NCBI GenBank assembly: GCA_947474755.1
Contig: CANJJE010000001.1
Coordinates: 62,001-126,000, forward strand
Source: Burkholderiales bacterium
GTDB taxonomy: Bacteria; Pseudomonadota; Gammaproteobacteria; Burkholderiales; Burkholderiaceae_C
Direction: 5' to 3'
Length of the DNA stretch: 64,000 bases
Positions within the stretch are counted from its first letter, which is position 1. Each line of letters opens with the position of its first letter. Shown here one piece after another: positions 18,906-29,672 of the stretch. Position numbers and translations under genes: made by a program. Below the pieces are notes generated by a model. It did no database searches. It worked only from the letters and a program-made list of their open reading frames with translations, and was not told where the DNA came from.

Positions 18906-19409
18906 GTCGGCAGGACGACAGCGGGCTGGCCGCGCGTCTTCCGTAGTGGCACGAAAACACCACCGGCCGGGGCACCGATGCTGAATCTGTCATTCACCGG
19001 CGATTTGCGAGCGCACTTCACCCACCAGCTTCTGCCTCGCGATGGGTTCCCCTTGCCGTCGTCGCCTCGCTGTAGGGAGGCGAGGGCATCGGTCGCGCTG
19101 TCGAGCGCACTCCTCGAATCACACGGGACGCCGCTTCGGCAGAGTGGGTGCCAGAAGCGGCGGTGGCGAGTCAGACGACGAAGGGGACTGGTGCCAAACG
19201 ACAGGGACGGTTTCGGCGCCCATCGAACGAGCACCCTGACCCCCATGACCACCAGGATCAGGCCACCAGGAAAAGTGAGTAATGTCATGGGCGGGTACTG
19301 TAGCGACGAACATTTGCCCCAAGTTGCCTGCAACGCCAACGGGGCCCTCCCAGGGCTGTCATGAGGCCCGATCTGGATGGAACGCGCCTGACTGAGGGCA
19401 GCCTGCCCG
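18906..19409. other. 504-base region without a confident gene
   Basis: No recognisable gene. On the minus strand, a frame from ATG 19288 to 18902 begins with a plausible membrane segment (MTLLTFPGGLILVVMGVRVLV) but then turns into Arg/Pro/Ser-rich sequence without protein-like pattern and lacks a ribosome binding site. A neighbouring frame briefly looks helical near 19020-19080. This would fit a decayed, frameshifted small membrane-protein gene, or chance. Confidence 0.35.
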
Positions 19410-19823
19410 TCATGCGGTTACTGGCGGGCGAGGCTGGTGGCCGGAGTCGCCACCGCGGCGGCGCCACATCGCAATGAGCAGGTGCACGCCCACTCCCATC
19501 AGGACAAGCAACACGCTGCCGAGACCCCAGATCACCCAGCTCACCACGCTCAGGACGCCGGCCAGGGCTGGCACGGCTTGAAGCAGGCCCTCGACAACCG
19601 GCGTCAGGCCGGAAAGCAGCGAAGTCACTGCCTGCACCATCTCCGGCGGCATCCAGGGGGCCAGCCAATCAGGCAGACGAAGGCCCTCGACACCCGATGC
19701 GGCGCCGGACAGCGAACCGACATTCGAGACTGCCCACACGGCAACGGCATGAAAAGCCCAGACTCCCAGCGACCAAAGCGCCAGTAGGCCGAGCACGAAA
19801 AACCAGCTGAGTGCGTAGTACAT
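19410..19823 (-). CDS. hypothetical membrane protein
   Basis: A 137-residue protein with an N-terminal transmembrane helix (MYYALSWFFVLGLLALWSLGVWAF), an amphipathic middle (LPDWLAPWMPPEMVQAVTSLLSG) and a C-terminal helix (VVSWVIWGLGSVLLVLMGVGVHLLIAMW) with a basic tail. I recognise no family. I preferred ATG 19823, nine codons inside the longest frame, because the hydrophobic helix starts there. It is divergent from nhaR, and the 115 bases between them hold two short palindromes, so joint regulation is possible. Confidence 0.55.
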   Translation of the reverse strand: MYYALSWFFVLGLLALWSLGVWAFHAVAVWAVSNVGSLSGAASGVEGLRLPDWLAPWMPPEMVQAVTSLLSGLTPVVEGLLQAVPALAGVLSVVSWVIWGLGSVLLVLMGVGVHLLIAMWRRRGGDSGHQPRPPVTA

Positions 19824-19876
19824 GGTCGAAGCCTGTTTGGTGAATGGCAAGGATCGCGAGTCTTCATCGGCTCGAG

Positions 19877-19897
19877 ATTCGAATAAACCAGTACTGG
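19877..19897. promoter_or_regulatory. two adjacent short palindromes upstream of nhaR
   Basis: ATTCGAAT (19877-19884) and CCAGTACTGG (19888-19897) lie back to back 42-62 bases before the nhaR start, in the divergent interval with the membrane-protein gene. They could be operator half-sites for NhaR autoregulation. This is inferred from symmetry only. Confidence 0.3.
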
Positions 19898-19938
19898 ATA
19901 GACTAGGACTTCGGTTTTCTCGATGTCAGAGGGGGAGC

Positions 19939-20820
19939 ATGCTCAATTACCGCCATCTTTACTACTTCTGGGTCGTTACCAAGGAAGGCGGATTCGCTCG
20001 AGCGGCTGAGAGGCTGGACATGGCGGTCCAGACCATCAGCGCGCAGGTCCGGGAACTTGAGAAGGCGTTGGGCTACCAGTTGCTCAAGCCAGCCGGCCGC
20101 GGCGTCGCGATGACCGAGGCGGGACAGGCGGCCTTTGCTCGAGCCGAGGAGATCTTCCAGCTGGGGCAGCTCATTCCGGAAGAGGTTCGCGAGGCCGCTA
20201 GTGGCAAGGTCGCACACTTGGCCGTTGGCTTGTGCGACGGAATCTCAAAGCTGGCGGCTCATGCGCTGCTGTCGCCGGTCCTGGCGACGCCGACGCTGAG
20301 GCTGCTCTGCCATGAGGGCGAGTTCGAGCAACTGCTAGCTGAACTGGCGCTGCACCATCTTGATCTGGTGTTGGCGGGGCAGCCTGCACCCCACCATCCG
20401 AATCTGCGCTTGACGAGCGAACGGCTGGTCGAGTCGCCCGTTGACTGGTACGGGCCCTCTGCCTTGGTGAACAAGGCCGCAGTGGCGGGGTTTCCGCAGT
20501 CATTGGCAAGACTTCCCGTACTGCTTCCTACCGGGCACTCGGCACTTCGGCCCCGCCTGGAGCGATGGTTCGATGGGCAGGGGCTTCGGCCGCACATCGT
20601 CGGAGAGTTCGAGGACAGTGCTTTGCTTGCCGTATTCGCTGCCCGAGGCCTTGGGGTGTTTCCTGTCAGCCGGTTTGGTGCCGCGGACGTGGCTCTGATG
20701 CGAGGCCTGCGGCTTTTGGGTCCTTGCGACGGTGTGCTGGAAGAGATTCACGCCATTCGCTCGCGGCGCGGTCAGCATCATCCGCTGGTGCTGCAGGTGG
20801 TGGCTGCGGCGCGCGCCTGA
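19939..20820 (+). CDS. nhaR: LysR-family regulator NhaR
   Basis: A 293-residue LysR-type regulator. The winged helix (residues 1-60) has the NhaR-type start MLNYRHLYYFWVVTKEGGF and ARAAERLDMAVQTISAQVRELE, followed by the typical effector domain (LVLAGQPAP, GEFEDSALLAVFAARGLGVFP). NhaR responds to Na+ and controls nhaA and osmC-type genes in enterics. No Na+/H+ antiporter gene is nearby, so its targets here are unknown. AGAGGGGGAG lies directly before ATG 19939, which fixes the start against longer in-frame options. Confidence 0.85.
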   Translation: MLNYRHLYYFWVVTKEGGFARAAERLDMAVQTISAQVRELEKALGYQLLKPAGRGVAMTEAGQAAFARAEEIFQLGQLIPEEVREAASGKVAHLAVGLCDGISKLAAHALLSPVLATPTLRLLCHEGEFEQLLAELALHHLDLVLAGQPAPHHPNLRLTSERLVESPVDWYGPSALVNKAAVAGFPQSLARLPVLLPTGHSALRPRLERWFDGQGLRPHIVGEFEDSALLAVFAARGLGVFPVSRFGAADVALMRGLRLLGPCDGVLEEIHAIRSRRGQHHPLVLQVVAAARA

Positions 20821-20831
20821 GCGCGCCGCAG
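20804..20831. terminator. U-less palindromic hairpin at nhaR stop
   Basis: A perfect 11-bp inverted repeat (CTGCGGCGCGC / GCGCGCCGCAG) with loop GCCTGA, the loop containing the nhaR stop codon. It ends nine bases before the stop of the convergent TerB-like gene. No T-run follows on either strand. Confidence 0.5.
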
Positions 20832-20840
20832 CAACTTCGA

Positions 20841-21275
20841 TCAGGCGCCGCGACGGCGTGCCGACGCAGGGAAGATCGACTCCTCACCATCGAACAGCTG
20901 CCAATGTTGCCGGGCGGCCTCCAGGACGATGGTTTCGCCGTCGGCAAGGTGGCCGTCTGCTCGCGCGGCGGCCAAGGACAGGCGCAAGACAGTCCTCTGA
21001 AGTGCAGGATCCGAGATTTCGGCCATCAATGACGCCAGGGTGCTGTCATCGACGTTGTCCATGAGAGAGCCCGTCTCGTATCCACCCATCAGCAGCTCTT
21101 CGCAAAGCGTATGAACGATATGCGGCAACAACTGTGGCTCAAGACCGAGCTCTCGCTCGGCACCCAGCTGTTTCAGGATGTCGAACTCGGAGCTGCACAC
21201 ATGACCGTCGGAGATGAGGACCAGCGCGACGATGCGTGCCGCGGCTTCGGGGCTGTTGTGGGGGTAGCTGCGCAT
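20841..21275 (-). CDS. TerB-like domain protein
   Basis: A 144-residue all-helical acidic protein. The pattern RIVALVLISDGHVCSSEFDILKQL followed by RLSLAAARADGHLADGETIVLEAA repeats the ADGH/acidic motif of TerB/DjlA N-terminal domains, which bind metal ions and appear in tellurite resistance and stress modules. No other ter gene is near. It precedes the HPF-like gene's 3' end on the same strand (96-base gap). Role unknown. Confidence 0.65.
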   Translation of the reverse strand: MRSYPHNSPEAAARIVALVLISDGHVCSSEFDILKQLGAERELGLEPQLLPHIVHTLCEELLMGGYETGSLMDNVDDSTLASLMAEISDPALQRTVLRLSLAAARADGHLADGETIVLEAARQHWQLFDGEESIFPASARRRGA

Positions 21276-21371
21276 GGAGTGTTGCTTTCGATATTGGCGT
21301 TGTGATCAAGAACCAGGACAGTCAGACGAATCGTTGCCTCCTGGGGCGTGGTGGGTCGCCGCGCGGGTTCG

Positions 21372-21767
21372 CTAAGCGAGCCGCAAGCGGCGAGGCGATT
21401 TGGCGACGGCGACGGGAGACCCTGCCGTTGCGCGAACAGGCACCAGCGCCATGGACTGATTCTTCGCCATCGTTGCTCGGTGCAGCTGCAAGACGACCCG
21501 TTGCCGTATGCGTGAAGCCACCTCCTCGACCGAGTCTTGCCATGAGCGGGAAGTTGCACTGAGGGCCACCGTGCTGCTCCCGCGCACGAGGATCTCAACA
21601 CTGCAGCGTTTATCGACCCCGGCCGCGGGCCCGTTGATGTCGTCCAGCCTGACCCTGATATCGGCTACCAGCCCTTGCACGCGTCCCAGCGCTCGGCGAA
21701 GCCTGTCTGCCGTACGCTGCTTCCAAAGCATGCCCTCGAGGTCGTTGGAGCGAAAGTGAAACTTCAC
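21372..21767 (-). CDS. HPF/RaiA-like ribosome-associated protein
   Basis: A 131-residue protein resembling sigma54-modulation / ribosome hibernation factors: VRLDDINGPAAGVDKRCSVEILVRGSS aligns with the conserved (V)R-x-x-D-x-NGP-x-GG-x-DK-x-C segment of a short HPF-like subgroup, and SVEEVASRIRQRVVLQLHR is the second helix. The C-terminal tail is short and basic, without a dimerisation domain. Start GTG 21767 has AAGGG upstream and the sequence matches the beta strand MVKFHFRSND. A role in stationary-phase ribosome protection is inferred. Confidence 0.68.
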   Translation of the reverse strand: MKFHFRSNDLEGMLWKQRTADRLRRALGRVQGLVADIRVRLDDINGPAAGVDKRCSVEILVRGSSTVALSATSRSWQDSVEEVASRIRQRVVLQLHRATMAKNQSMALVPVRATAGSPVAVAKSPRRLRLA

Positions 21768-22159
21768 GATTAAGCCCTTGAGAAGTTGCGACAGTTGGAC
21801 TTTGTTGCCGACAAGGACTATCGGAAAGCAGAAGCGTTGTGAGTGTTTGTTCGGAAAATGCGAAGCTGTCGGTTTTGCGTCGACTCTGGTCAGCGCACTG
21901 CGCGGCAAGGCTCGGTCCTGCAGCGTGACGTGGTCGGCACTGCCATACGCATCAGATGCGCTCGGGCTGCAAGGGTGTGACCGCCGTGCAAAAAAAGCCC
22001 GTGCCGTGGCGCGCAACGGGCCGGGCTTGCTCGATACAAGGAGTCACTGGACGGCATCGCCACATCCGTTCGTTGCCGGTTTGACGGGTGTGACCAGGGC
22101 CTTCACGTCAGGCGGCTTTTCGGTGCCGAAGCGTGAGTCGGAGATCTGCAGCCGGCCCC
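21768..22159. other. 392-base intergenic region
   Basis: No gene is supported on either strand. The part near 21990-22028 is a minus-strand terminator for the lipid-kinase gene. About 130 bases separate that terminator from the kinase stop, enough for a 3'-UTR-derived RNA, but nothing specific marks one. The remainder should contain the promoter of the HPF-like gene; I could not pick a convincing one. Confidence 0.4.
21990..22028 (-). terminator. Rho-independent terminator of the lipid-kinase unit
   Basis: On the minus strand AGCCCG pairs with CGGGCT and is followed by a T7 run; the loop is about 20 bases and contains further GC pairing (GCCCGTTG / CACGGC). It is about 130 bases beyond the stop of the diacylglycerol-kinase-like gene. 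Confidence 0.65.
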
Positions 22160-23146
22160 TCAGTCTGCGGCCTCTGGCGCGTTGGGCGTACCCGCTGCGC
22201 CGATGGGCTGAAGCAGGTACAAGGGCTTGTCCAGCACGCGAATGTCAATGGGCGCGCGCATGCGTGCCACCTCACCGTCAAACGCCACCACGACCTCTTT
22301 GCGGCCCGGAGCGAGCGTGGGCCGCACCACCATGTGCTGGAACTCGAATCCCTCCACGCCGGCGGCTTCACCGAGCCTGCCCATCGCTCCATGCAACATC
22401 AGCCCGATCATCGACATCGTTCCGATGGGCAGCAGCATCAATGCGGCCATGCTGCCCCGCCCGGGCGTGCCGGCCAGCGTGTCCTCCGGCTCCGCACCGA
22501 GCTGCTGTAGTTGCAGCCGGTTGTTGCCCACGAAGAGCGTCAAGGTCTGCACGTCGCGAACCGCATCACCCATCTCGATGTGCAATCGCAAGCGGCGCTG
22601 GGCGCGCAGGAGCGTTGCACAGGCTGCCATGAACGCCACCCAGCGGCTGCGGCCGAAGCGGGCTTTGTAGGCTTCGCGGTCTTCCAGCAGATCCGGATAG
22701 AGCCCAAGGCTGGCGTTGACCAAGAACACGCGGTCATTGATGCTGGCCACCTGAACTGGCGCCAGTGCCGAACGCAACAACAGGCGGACAGCTTCGTTCG
22801 GGTCAGCTGGAATCCCATGGGTACGGGCGAAGTAGTTGAACGTGCCCTGCGGCACCACACCCATGGCGCAACCCGCGGCATGTGCGGCCTGCGCCACCGT
22901 GTTGAGCGTGCCGTCACCACCGACGGCGACCACCGCCGTGCGATTCGCGATGGCCTTTGACGCAGCCTGCTGCGCGACGCCAGGCAACGCAGTGGGGCTG
23001 CAGAACAGCAGGTCACCGCGCCGTCCGCCAGCTCGCAGCGCGGCTTCGATGATTTCTCGCTTTGTGTCCACGTCGCGACGGCCCGATGCCTCATTGATGA
23101 CGAACTGAAGCGGGGCTTCGGGGTCGATCTGCGGGTAGCTCATCAT
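22160..23146 (-). CDS. diacylglycerol/lipid kinase family protein
   Basis: A 328-residue DAGK-catalytic-domain protein. The nucleotide loop AVVAVGGDGTLNTVAQA lies near residues 75-90, with VVPQGTFNYFART and VNASLGLYPDLLEDRE after it, and the C-terminal VVVAFDGEVARMRAP typical of YegS/DgkB-like enzymes. It phosphorylates a lipid (diacylglycerol or similar) at the membrane; the specific substrate is open. ATG 23146 was chosen because the conserved domain begins about 15 residues in. It sits 31 bases after the DUF3616 gene and may be co-transcribed. Confidence 0.8.
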   Translation of the reverse strand: MMSYPQIDPEAPLQFVINEASGRRDVDTKREIIEAALRAGGRRGDLLFCSPTALPGVAQQAASKAIANRTAVVAVGGDGTLNTVAQAAHAAGCAMGVVPQGTFNYFARTHGIPADPNEAVRLLLRSALAPVQVASINDRVFLVNASLGLYPDLLEDREAYKARFGRSRWVAFMAACATLLRAQRRLRLHIEMGDAVRDVQTLTLFVGNNRLQLQQLGAEPEDTLAGTPGRGSMAALMLLPIGTMSMIGLMLHGAMGRLGEAAGVEGFEFQHMVVRPTLAPGRKEVVVAFDGEVARMRAPIDIRVLDKPLYLLQPIGAAGTPNAPEAAD

Positions 23147-23177
23147 GGGTAATGGAGACTGAGCGCGGCGAGCGACT

Positions 23178-24266
23178 TCAATCGTGGCGCAGCAAGTCAC
23201 CGAAGACCGTGTGCTCGCCCTCCTTGCGATCGGCACCGGGGGCGTCGTACAGGACGAGCCAGCTCGCCTTGCCGCGCGATAGCGTCGGCGGCAGGTCGCA
23301 GATCGCCTCGGCGCGGTTCGTGCCGCGTCCGTGTGGCAGCGATACCGACTCGGTCAATGCGGACTCGAAGCGCACCGGGTCGCGGTTGGCCGCCAGCAAG
23401 GGCCGGGCTGCAGGCCACTTGAACAAGCGGATCTCGCCGTTCAACACCATCGTCGGGCCCGCCAGGATGTAGAGGTCATCGCCCGAGAAGTGCAGGTCCC
23501 GCACGCCCAGGCCGTCGAGCTGAAGGAAGTGCTTGCGGATCAGCGTGCCGCTGTCGTCCAGGGGAACCAATCTCAGGCTGTCACCGCGCGCTTCGACGGC
23601 GATCTCCAACAAAGCCGACCAGCCGCGCAGCACCGGGCCGCGCAGGCCGAGCAGCAACCGGCGGCCGTCCACGGCCAGGCCTTCGATGTCGAAGCCGTTG
23701 TCCTTGCCCGGGATCGCCATGTAGTGCCCGAAGTGCGGGTCATCGGCCAGTGCACGGGTGAGCAGGTTCGTTTGCGCATCACCCTTCAGGCGCAGCGCCC
23801 GCCGGCCATCCCGGGCCTGTCGTACCAGGCAGGGCGTGCCCTCGGCGTCGTGCTCGATGGGCAGGCAGGCCAGTAGACGCCTGTTGCCGTCAAGAGCCAC
23901 CTTCGCCAGCCGCTTGGCGTTCTCGGCGTGGTCCCGGTCTGGCTTGGCGTTCTTGCGTTTCAGGCCATGCGAGCCCACCACCCAGAGGAAGCCGTCGGCC
24001 GCGGCCATGCCTTCCAGGTCGGCCTCTTCGCCTGCCGCGCCTGGCAGGTCCAGGAGATCAGCCAGCGGGAAGTCGCGAACCTCGCCGAAGCGCAAGGCCT
24101 CTCGCCCCATGGGGTCGAGCCGGCGCAGGCGGTCCAGCCCGCAGGCTTCGTCGCCAGCCACCCAGAGCCAGTCACCTGTGAAGGCCGCGCCTGACAGATT
24201 GGATCGAACCAGGGAGTCGGGTGCGAACTCCAGACGGACGGCGTTGGCGGTTCGGGTGTTGGGCAT
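23178..24266 (-). CDS. DUF3616 protein
   Basis: A 362-residue beta-propeller-like protein with repeated acidic turns (VAGDEACGLDRLRRL, EEADLEGMAAADGFLWVVGSHGLKRKN, DNGFDIEGLAVDGRRLLLGLRGPV, LQLDGLGVRDLHFSGDDLYILAGPT). The DIEGLAV pattern is the DUF3616 signature. There is no signal peptide. The function is unknown. ATG 24266 is preceded by GGAGGA, which rules out longer in-frame starts. Confidence 0.75.
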   Translation of the reverse strand: MPNTRTANAVRLEFAPDSLVRSNLSGAAFTGDWLWVAGDEACGLDRLRRLDPMGREALRFGEVRDFPLADLLDLPGAAGEEADLEGMAAADGFLWVVGSHGLKRKNAKPDRDHAENAKRLAKVALDGNRRLLACLPIEHDAEGTPCLVRQARDGRRALRLKGDAQTNLLTRALADDPHFGHYMAIPGKDNGFDIEGLAVDGRRLLLGLRGPVLRGWSALLEIAVEARGDSLRLVPLDDSGTLIRKHFLQLDGLGVRDLHFSGDDLYILAGPTMVLNGEIRLFKWPAARPLLAANRDPVRFESALTESVSLPHGRGTNRAEAICDLPPTLSRGKASWLVLYDAPGADRKEGEHTVFGDLLRHD

Positions 24267-24827
24267 CAGGTGTTCCTCCAAAGGATGGCGTATCAGGATG
24301 GCCCGCACGCTGCAGCGTGAGCCGACCCCAGCCAACGGGGCCTCGAAGTCTGCAGCCGAAGCGATGTCCCAAGGTCAGTTTTATCCGATGTTCGCGTTCT
24401 CGAAAGACTGCTTTCCAAGAGCATCCAGGCGCCCCACATTCCATCGTGGTTGTCACCTCGGTGGCGAAGGACTGGCGCACGGCGCTGGACCAGGCGCTGG
24501 CACGCGCCGCCCGATTCTTGATGCGGCTGTGGCGCCGCGGCAATGACTCCCGCCGCCTGCGTCAGCGCTTCATCAGTCACGAACGCTGAAACCGAGCATA
24601 ACGATCGAAACCCCATTTCGCAGACCCCTGCTGCAACGGTGGCAGAAGCCCGCGGGACAGGCACAAGAAATTCTGACTGCTCACCGATAGGCTTGAGGAT
24701 CAGGATGCGTGGTGCCGTGCCATGTGGAGATCCTGCCCGACCTTGTCGAGCCCTGCCAGCACCGACAGCGCGAGCCCGTCGAGTGCGGGCTCGCTGCGCT
24801 ACGCGCTGGTGTCCTATGATCTTCCGG
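24267..24827. other. 561-base gap upstream of apt
   Basis: No convincing gene. On the plus strand a frame ending at 24589 carries 47 helical, Arg-rich residues from GTG 24446 (SVAKDWRTALDQALARAARF and onward), which could be a small basic protein, but no ribosome binding site is visible. At 24770-24794 a 9-bp inverted repeat (GCGAGCCCG / CGGGCTCGC) lies 34 bases before the apt start. TATGAT at 24815-24820 could be an apt -10 box, which would put the transcript start almost on the ATG. Confidence 0.35.
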
Positions 24828-25385
24828 ATGGTCGCCGAACCCAGCACACCACCGATCCAATACATCCGTGATCACATCCGCACCGTGCCCGACTGGCCGG
24901 CGCCGGGCGTCATGTTCCGAGACATCACGCCGCTGCTGAGCAATCCGCGTGTGTTCCGCGTGCTGATCGACCAGTTCGTGCACCGCTACTTCGAGACGCG
25001 TCCCGACGCGATCGCCGGCCTGGACGCACGCGGCTTCATCATCGGCAGCGTGCTCGCCTACGAACTGGGCGCGGGCTTCATCCCGATCCGCAAGAAGGGC
25101 AAGCTGCCCTTCAGCACAGTCGAGGAAACCTACGAGCTCGAGTACGGCAGTGCCACGGTGGAACTGCACACCGATGCCGTCGGCGCCGGCCATCGCGTGG
25201 TGCTCATCGACGACCTGATCGCCACTGGCGGCACCATGATGGCTGGCAAGAAGCTGCTCGAACGCCAGGGCGCGACGGTGATCGAGGGCGCAGCCATCGT
25301 CGACCTGCCCGAGCTCGGTGGCTCGCGCAAGCTGCGCGACGCGGGGCTGGCGCTTTTCACGCTCGTGGAATTCGAAGGTCACTGA
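24828..25385 (+). CDS. apt: adenine phosphoribosyltransferase
   Basis: A 185-residue purine-salvage enzyme making AMP from adenine and PRPP. It contains [21 protein letters not shown] at the N-terminus, the [16 protein letters not shown] base-binding loop, the flexible [15 protein letters not shown] loop and the PRPP motif [17 protein letters not shown] 24828 fits the usual length; longer in-frame starts reach into the gap. A hairpin and a possible -10 box lie just upstream. Confidence 0.95.
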   Translation: MVAEPSTPPIQYIRDHIRTVPDWPAPGVMFRDITPLLSNPRVFRVLIDQFVHRYFETRPDAIAGLDARGFIIGSVLAYELGAGFIPIRKKGKLPFSTVEETYELEYGSATVELHTDAVGAGHRVVLIDDLIATGGTMMAGKKLLERQGATVIEGAAIVDLPELGGSRKLRDAGLALFTLVEFEGH

Positions 25386-25438
25386 GTCCGACAACCCGCC
25401 ATCCTGCTCAGCGCGCATCGCTTCCGCGCTGGCAGGTG

Positions 25439-26416
25439 TTACGGCTTCACAGGCGATGCCGTGTCCAGCCAGCCCGCCATGCCCTGGGCATTGAGTTCGA
25501 TGTCCATGGCCAGCAAGCCGAGCGCGTGCTCGCGTGTGAGCGTGCTGCCCAGGCGCTCAAGCCGCTGCAGGTATAGCGCGCTGAGGCCGTTGGTCAGCGC
25601 GGTGTGACGCTCGTCGGGTGCCAGTTGTTGCAAACGGATGCGCTCGCCCAACGCCACCACCGCGTCGAGTTGATCGAACAGGTCGCGGCCCAGCTTCGCG
25701 ATGTCGCCGATGCAGCCATAGTGAGTCAGGTACATGCGCTGCGGCTGTTGCGCCAGCATCCGTCCGATCGATGCGTGCAGCGCAATGGGATCGAACTGCG
25801 TCGGTGTCGTGGTCGGCAACAGCCACACGCCGTGTGGCGTGTCGAACTCGCGGTACGACAGGCCGAAGGTGTCGCCTGTGAAGAAGCCCTGGCTGCGCTC
25901 GTCCCAGAGGCAGTGATGGTGGCGGGCATGGCCCGGCGTGTCCAACAGCGTCAGCGGCCGCCCGGCCAGCACGATCACCATGCCGTCGGCGCTCTCGATG
26001 ACGCGGCCCGCATCGACCGGCACCACCGTGCCATAGGCGCGCCGCACTTCCTCGTCGCCGTATACCGCCCGTGCGCTGCCAAGCAGCACGTTCGGGTTGA
26101 TCAGGTGCCTCGCACCCCGTGGATGTACCAGCAGCTTCGCCGTCGGCAATTCCGCCATCAGCGTACCGGCACCGCCAGCGTGGTCCAGGTGCACATGCGT
26201 CGGGATCACCCAGTCCACCGCATCGCGCGCTACGCCGGCGGCATCCAGCGTCTCCAGCAGCCGCGGCACCGCCAGGCTGGTACCGGTGTCGATGAAGGCC
26301 GCGCGCCCTTGCTCGACCATCAGGTAGGCGGCGTCGAACATCGGCCGCTGGTAGCCGGTGTCGATGACCCAGATGCCGTGGCCGATCGGGGTGGCGTGTT
26401 CAGGGCAGGAAGCCAT
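25439..26416 (-). CDS. MBL-fold metallo-hydrolase
   Basis: A 325-residue metallo-beta-lactamase-fold hydrolase. The metal-binding THVHLDH motif is at about residues 72-78, LLDTPGHARHHHCLW supplies the next His, FFTGDTFGL the bridging Asp and LTHYG a late His. There is no export signal. This subgroup has no assigned substrate. It is divergent from the ArsC-like gene, 44 bases apart, and convergent with apt. Confidence 0.78.
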   Translation of the reverse strand: MASCPEHATPIGHGIWVIDTGYQRPMFDAAYLMVEQGRAAFIDTGTSLAVPRLLETLDAAGVARDAVDWVIPTHVHLDHAGGAGTLMAELPTAKLLVHPRGARHLINPNVLLGSARAVYGDEEVRRAYGTVVPVDAGRVIESADGMVIVLAGRPLTLLDTPGHARHHHCLWDERSQGFFTGDTFGLSYREFDTPHGVWLLPTTTPTQFDPIALHASIGRMLAQQPQRMYLTHYGCIGDIAKLGRDLFDQLDAVVALGERIRLQQLAPDERHTALTNGLSALYLQRLERLGSTLTREHALGLLAMDIELNAQGMAGWLDTASPVKP

Positions 26417-26460
26417 TGGCGACGATCGCGTTTTCAGGGCGAGTCAGTGTAGGGTTCGGC

Positions 26461-26814
26461 ATGAGCATCATCACCGTCTACGGCATCCCGAACTGCGACA
26501 CCGTGAAGAAGGCTCGTGCCTGGCTGCAAGACCAGGGTATGGCCCATGTCTTCCATGACTACAAGAAACAGGGCGTGCCGCTGCCTCAGCTCGACGCGTG
26601 GATGCACGCGCTCGGCTGGGAGGCCTTGCTGAACCGCAAGGGCACGACCTGGCGCAAGCTCGATGCATCACGGCAGGCCGCTGTCAGCGATGCCGCCAGT
26701 GCACGCGCACTGATGGTCGCGCAGCCCAGCGTGATCAGGCGGCCGGTGGTCGATCACCCGGGTGGCGTGCTGGTCGGTTTCGACCCTGAGGCCTGGGGCA
26801 GGGCGCTGGCCTGA
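26461..26814 (+). CDS. ArsC/Spx/YffB family reductase-like protein
   Basis: A 117-residue thioredoxin-fold protein with VYGIPNCDTVKKARAWL at the N-terminus (single Cys, CxxxK type), GWEALLNRKGTTWRKLD and PSVIRRPVVDHPGGVLVGF, the pattern of the YffB/ArsC-like group. Classical arsenate reductase partners are absent, so it is more likely a YffB-type protein of unknown role than a true arsenate reductase. ATG 26461 aligns with the family N-terminus. Confidence 0.8.
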   Translation: MSIITVYGIPNCDTVKKARAWLQDQGMAHVFHDYKKQGVPLPQLDAWMHALGWEALLNRKGTTWRKLDASRQAAVSDAASARALMVAQPSVIRRPVVDHPGGVLVGFDPEAWGRALA

Positions 26815-26842
26815 GCCGCTCCACGCGGCCCGGCCACTGCGC

Positions 26843-26849
<7 letters not shown>
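26808..26849. terminator. long-loop inverted repeat between ArsC-like gene and acnA
   Basis: GGCCTGAGC and GCTCAGGCC form a perfect 9-bp stem around 24 bases. The left arm contains the stop of the plus-strand gene and the right arm lies on the stop of acnA, which converges. No T-run follows. Confidence 0.45.
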
Positions 26850-29605
<2,756 letters not shown>

Positions 29606-29672
29606 GAGGGCTCCTGACGTGGGGGTGTGATGCGAATATCGATCATTGTGGACGGGTGGTATGTTGCAGTCC

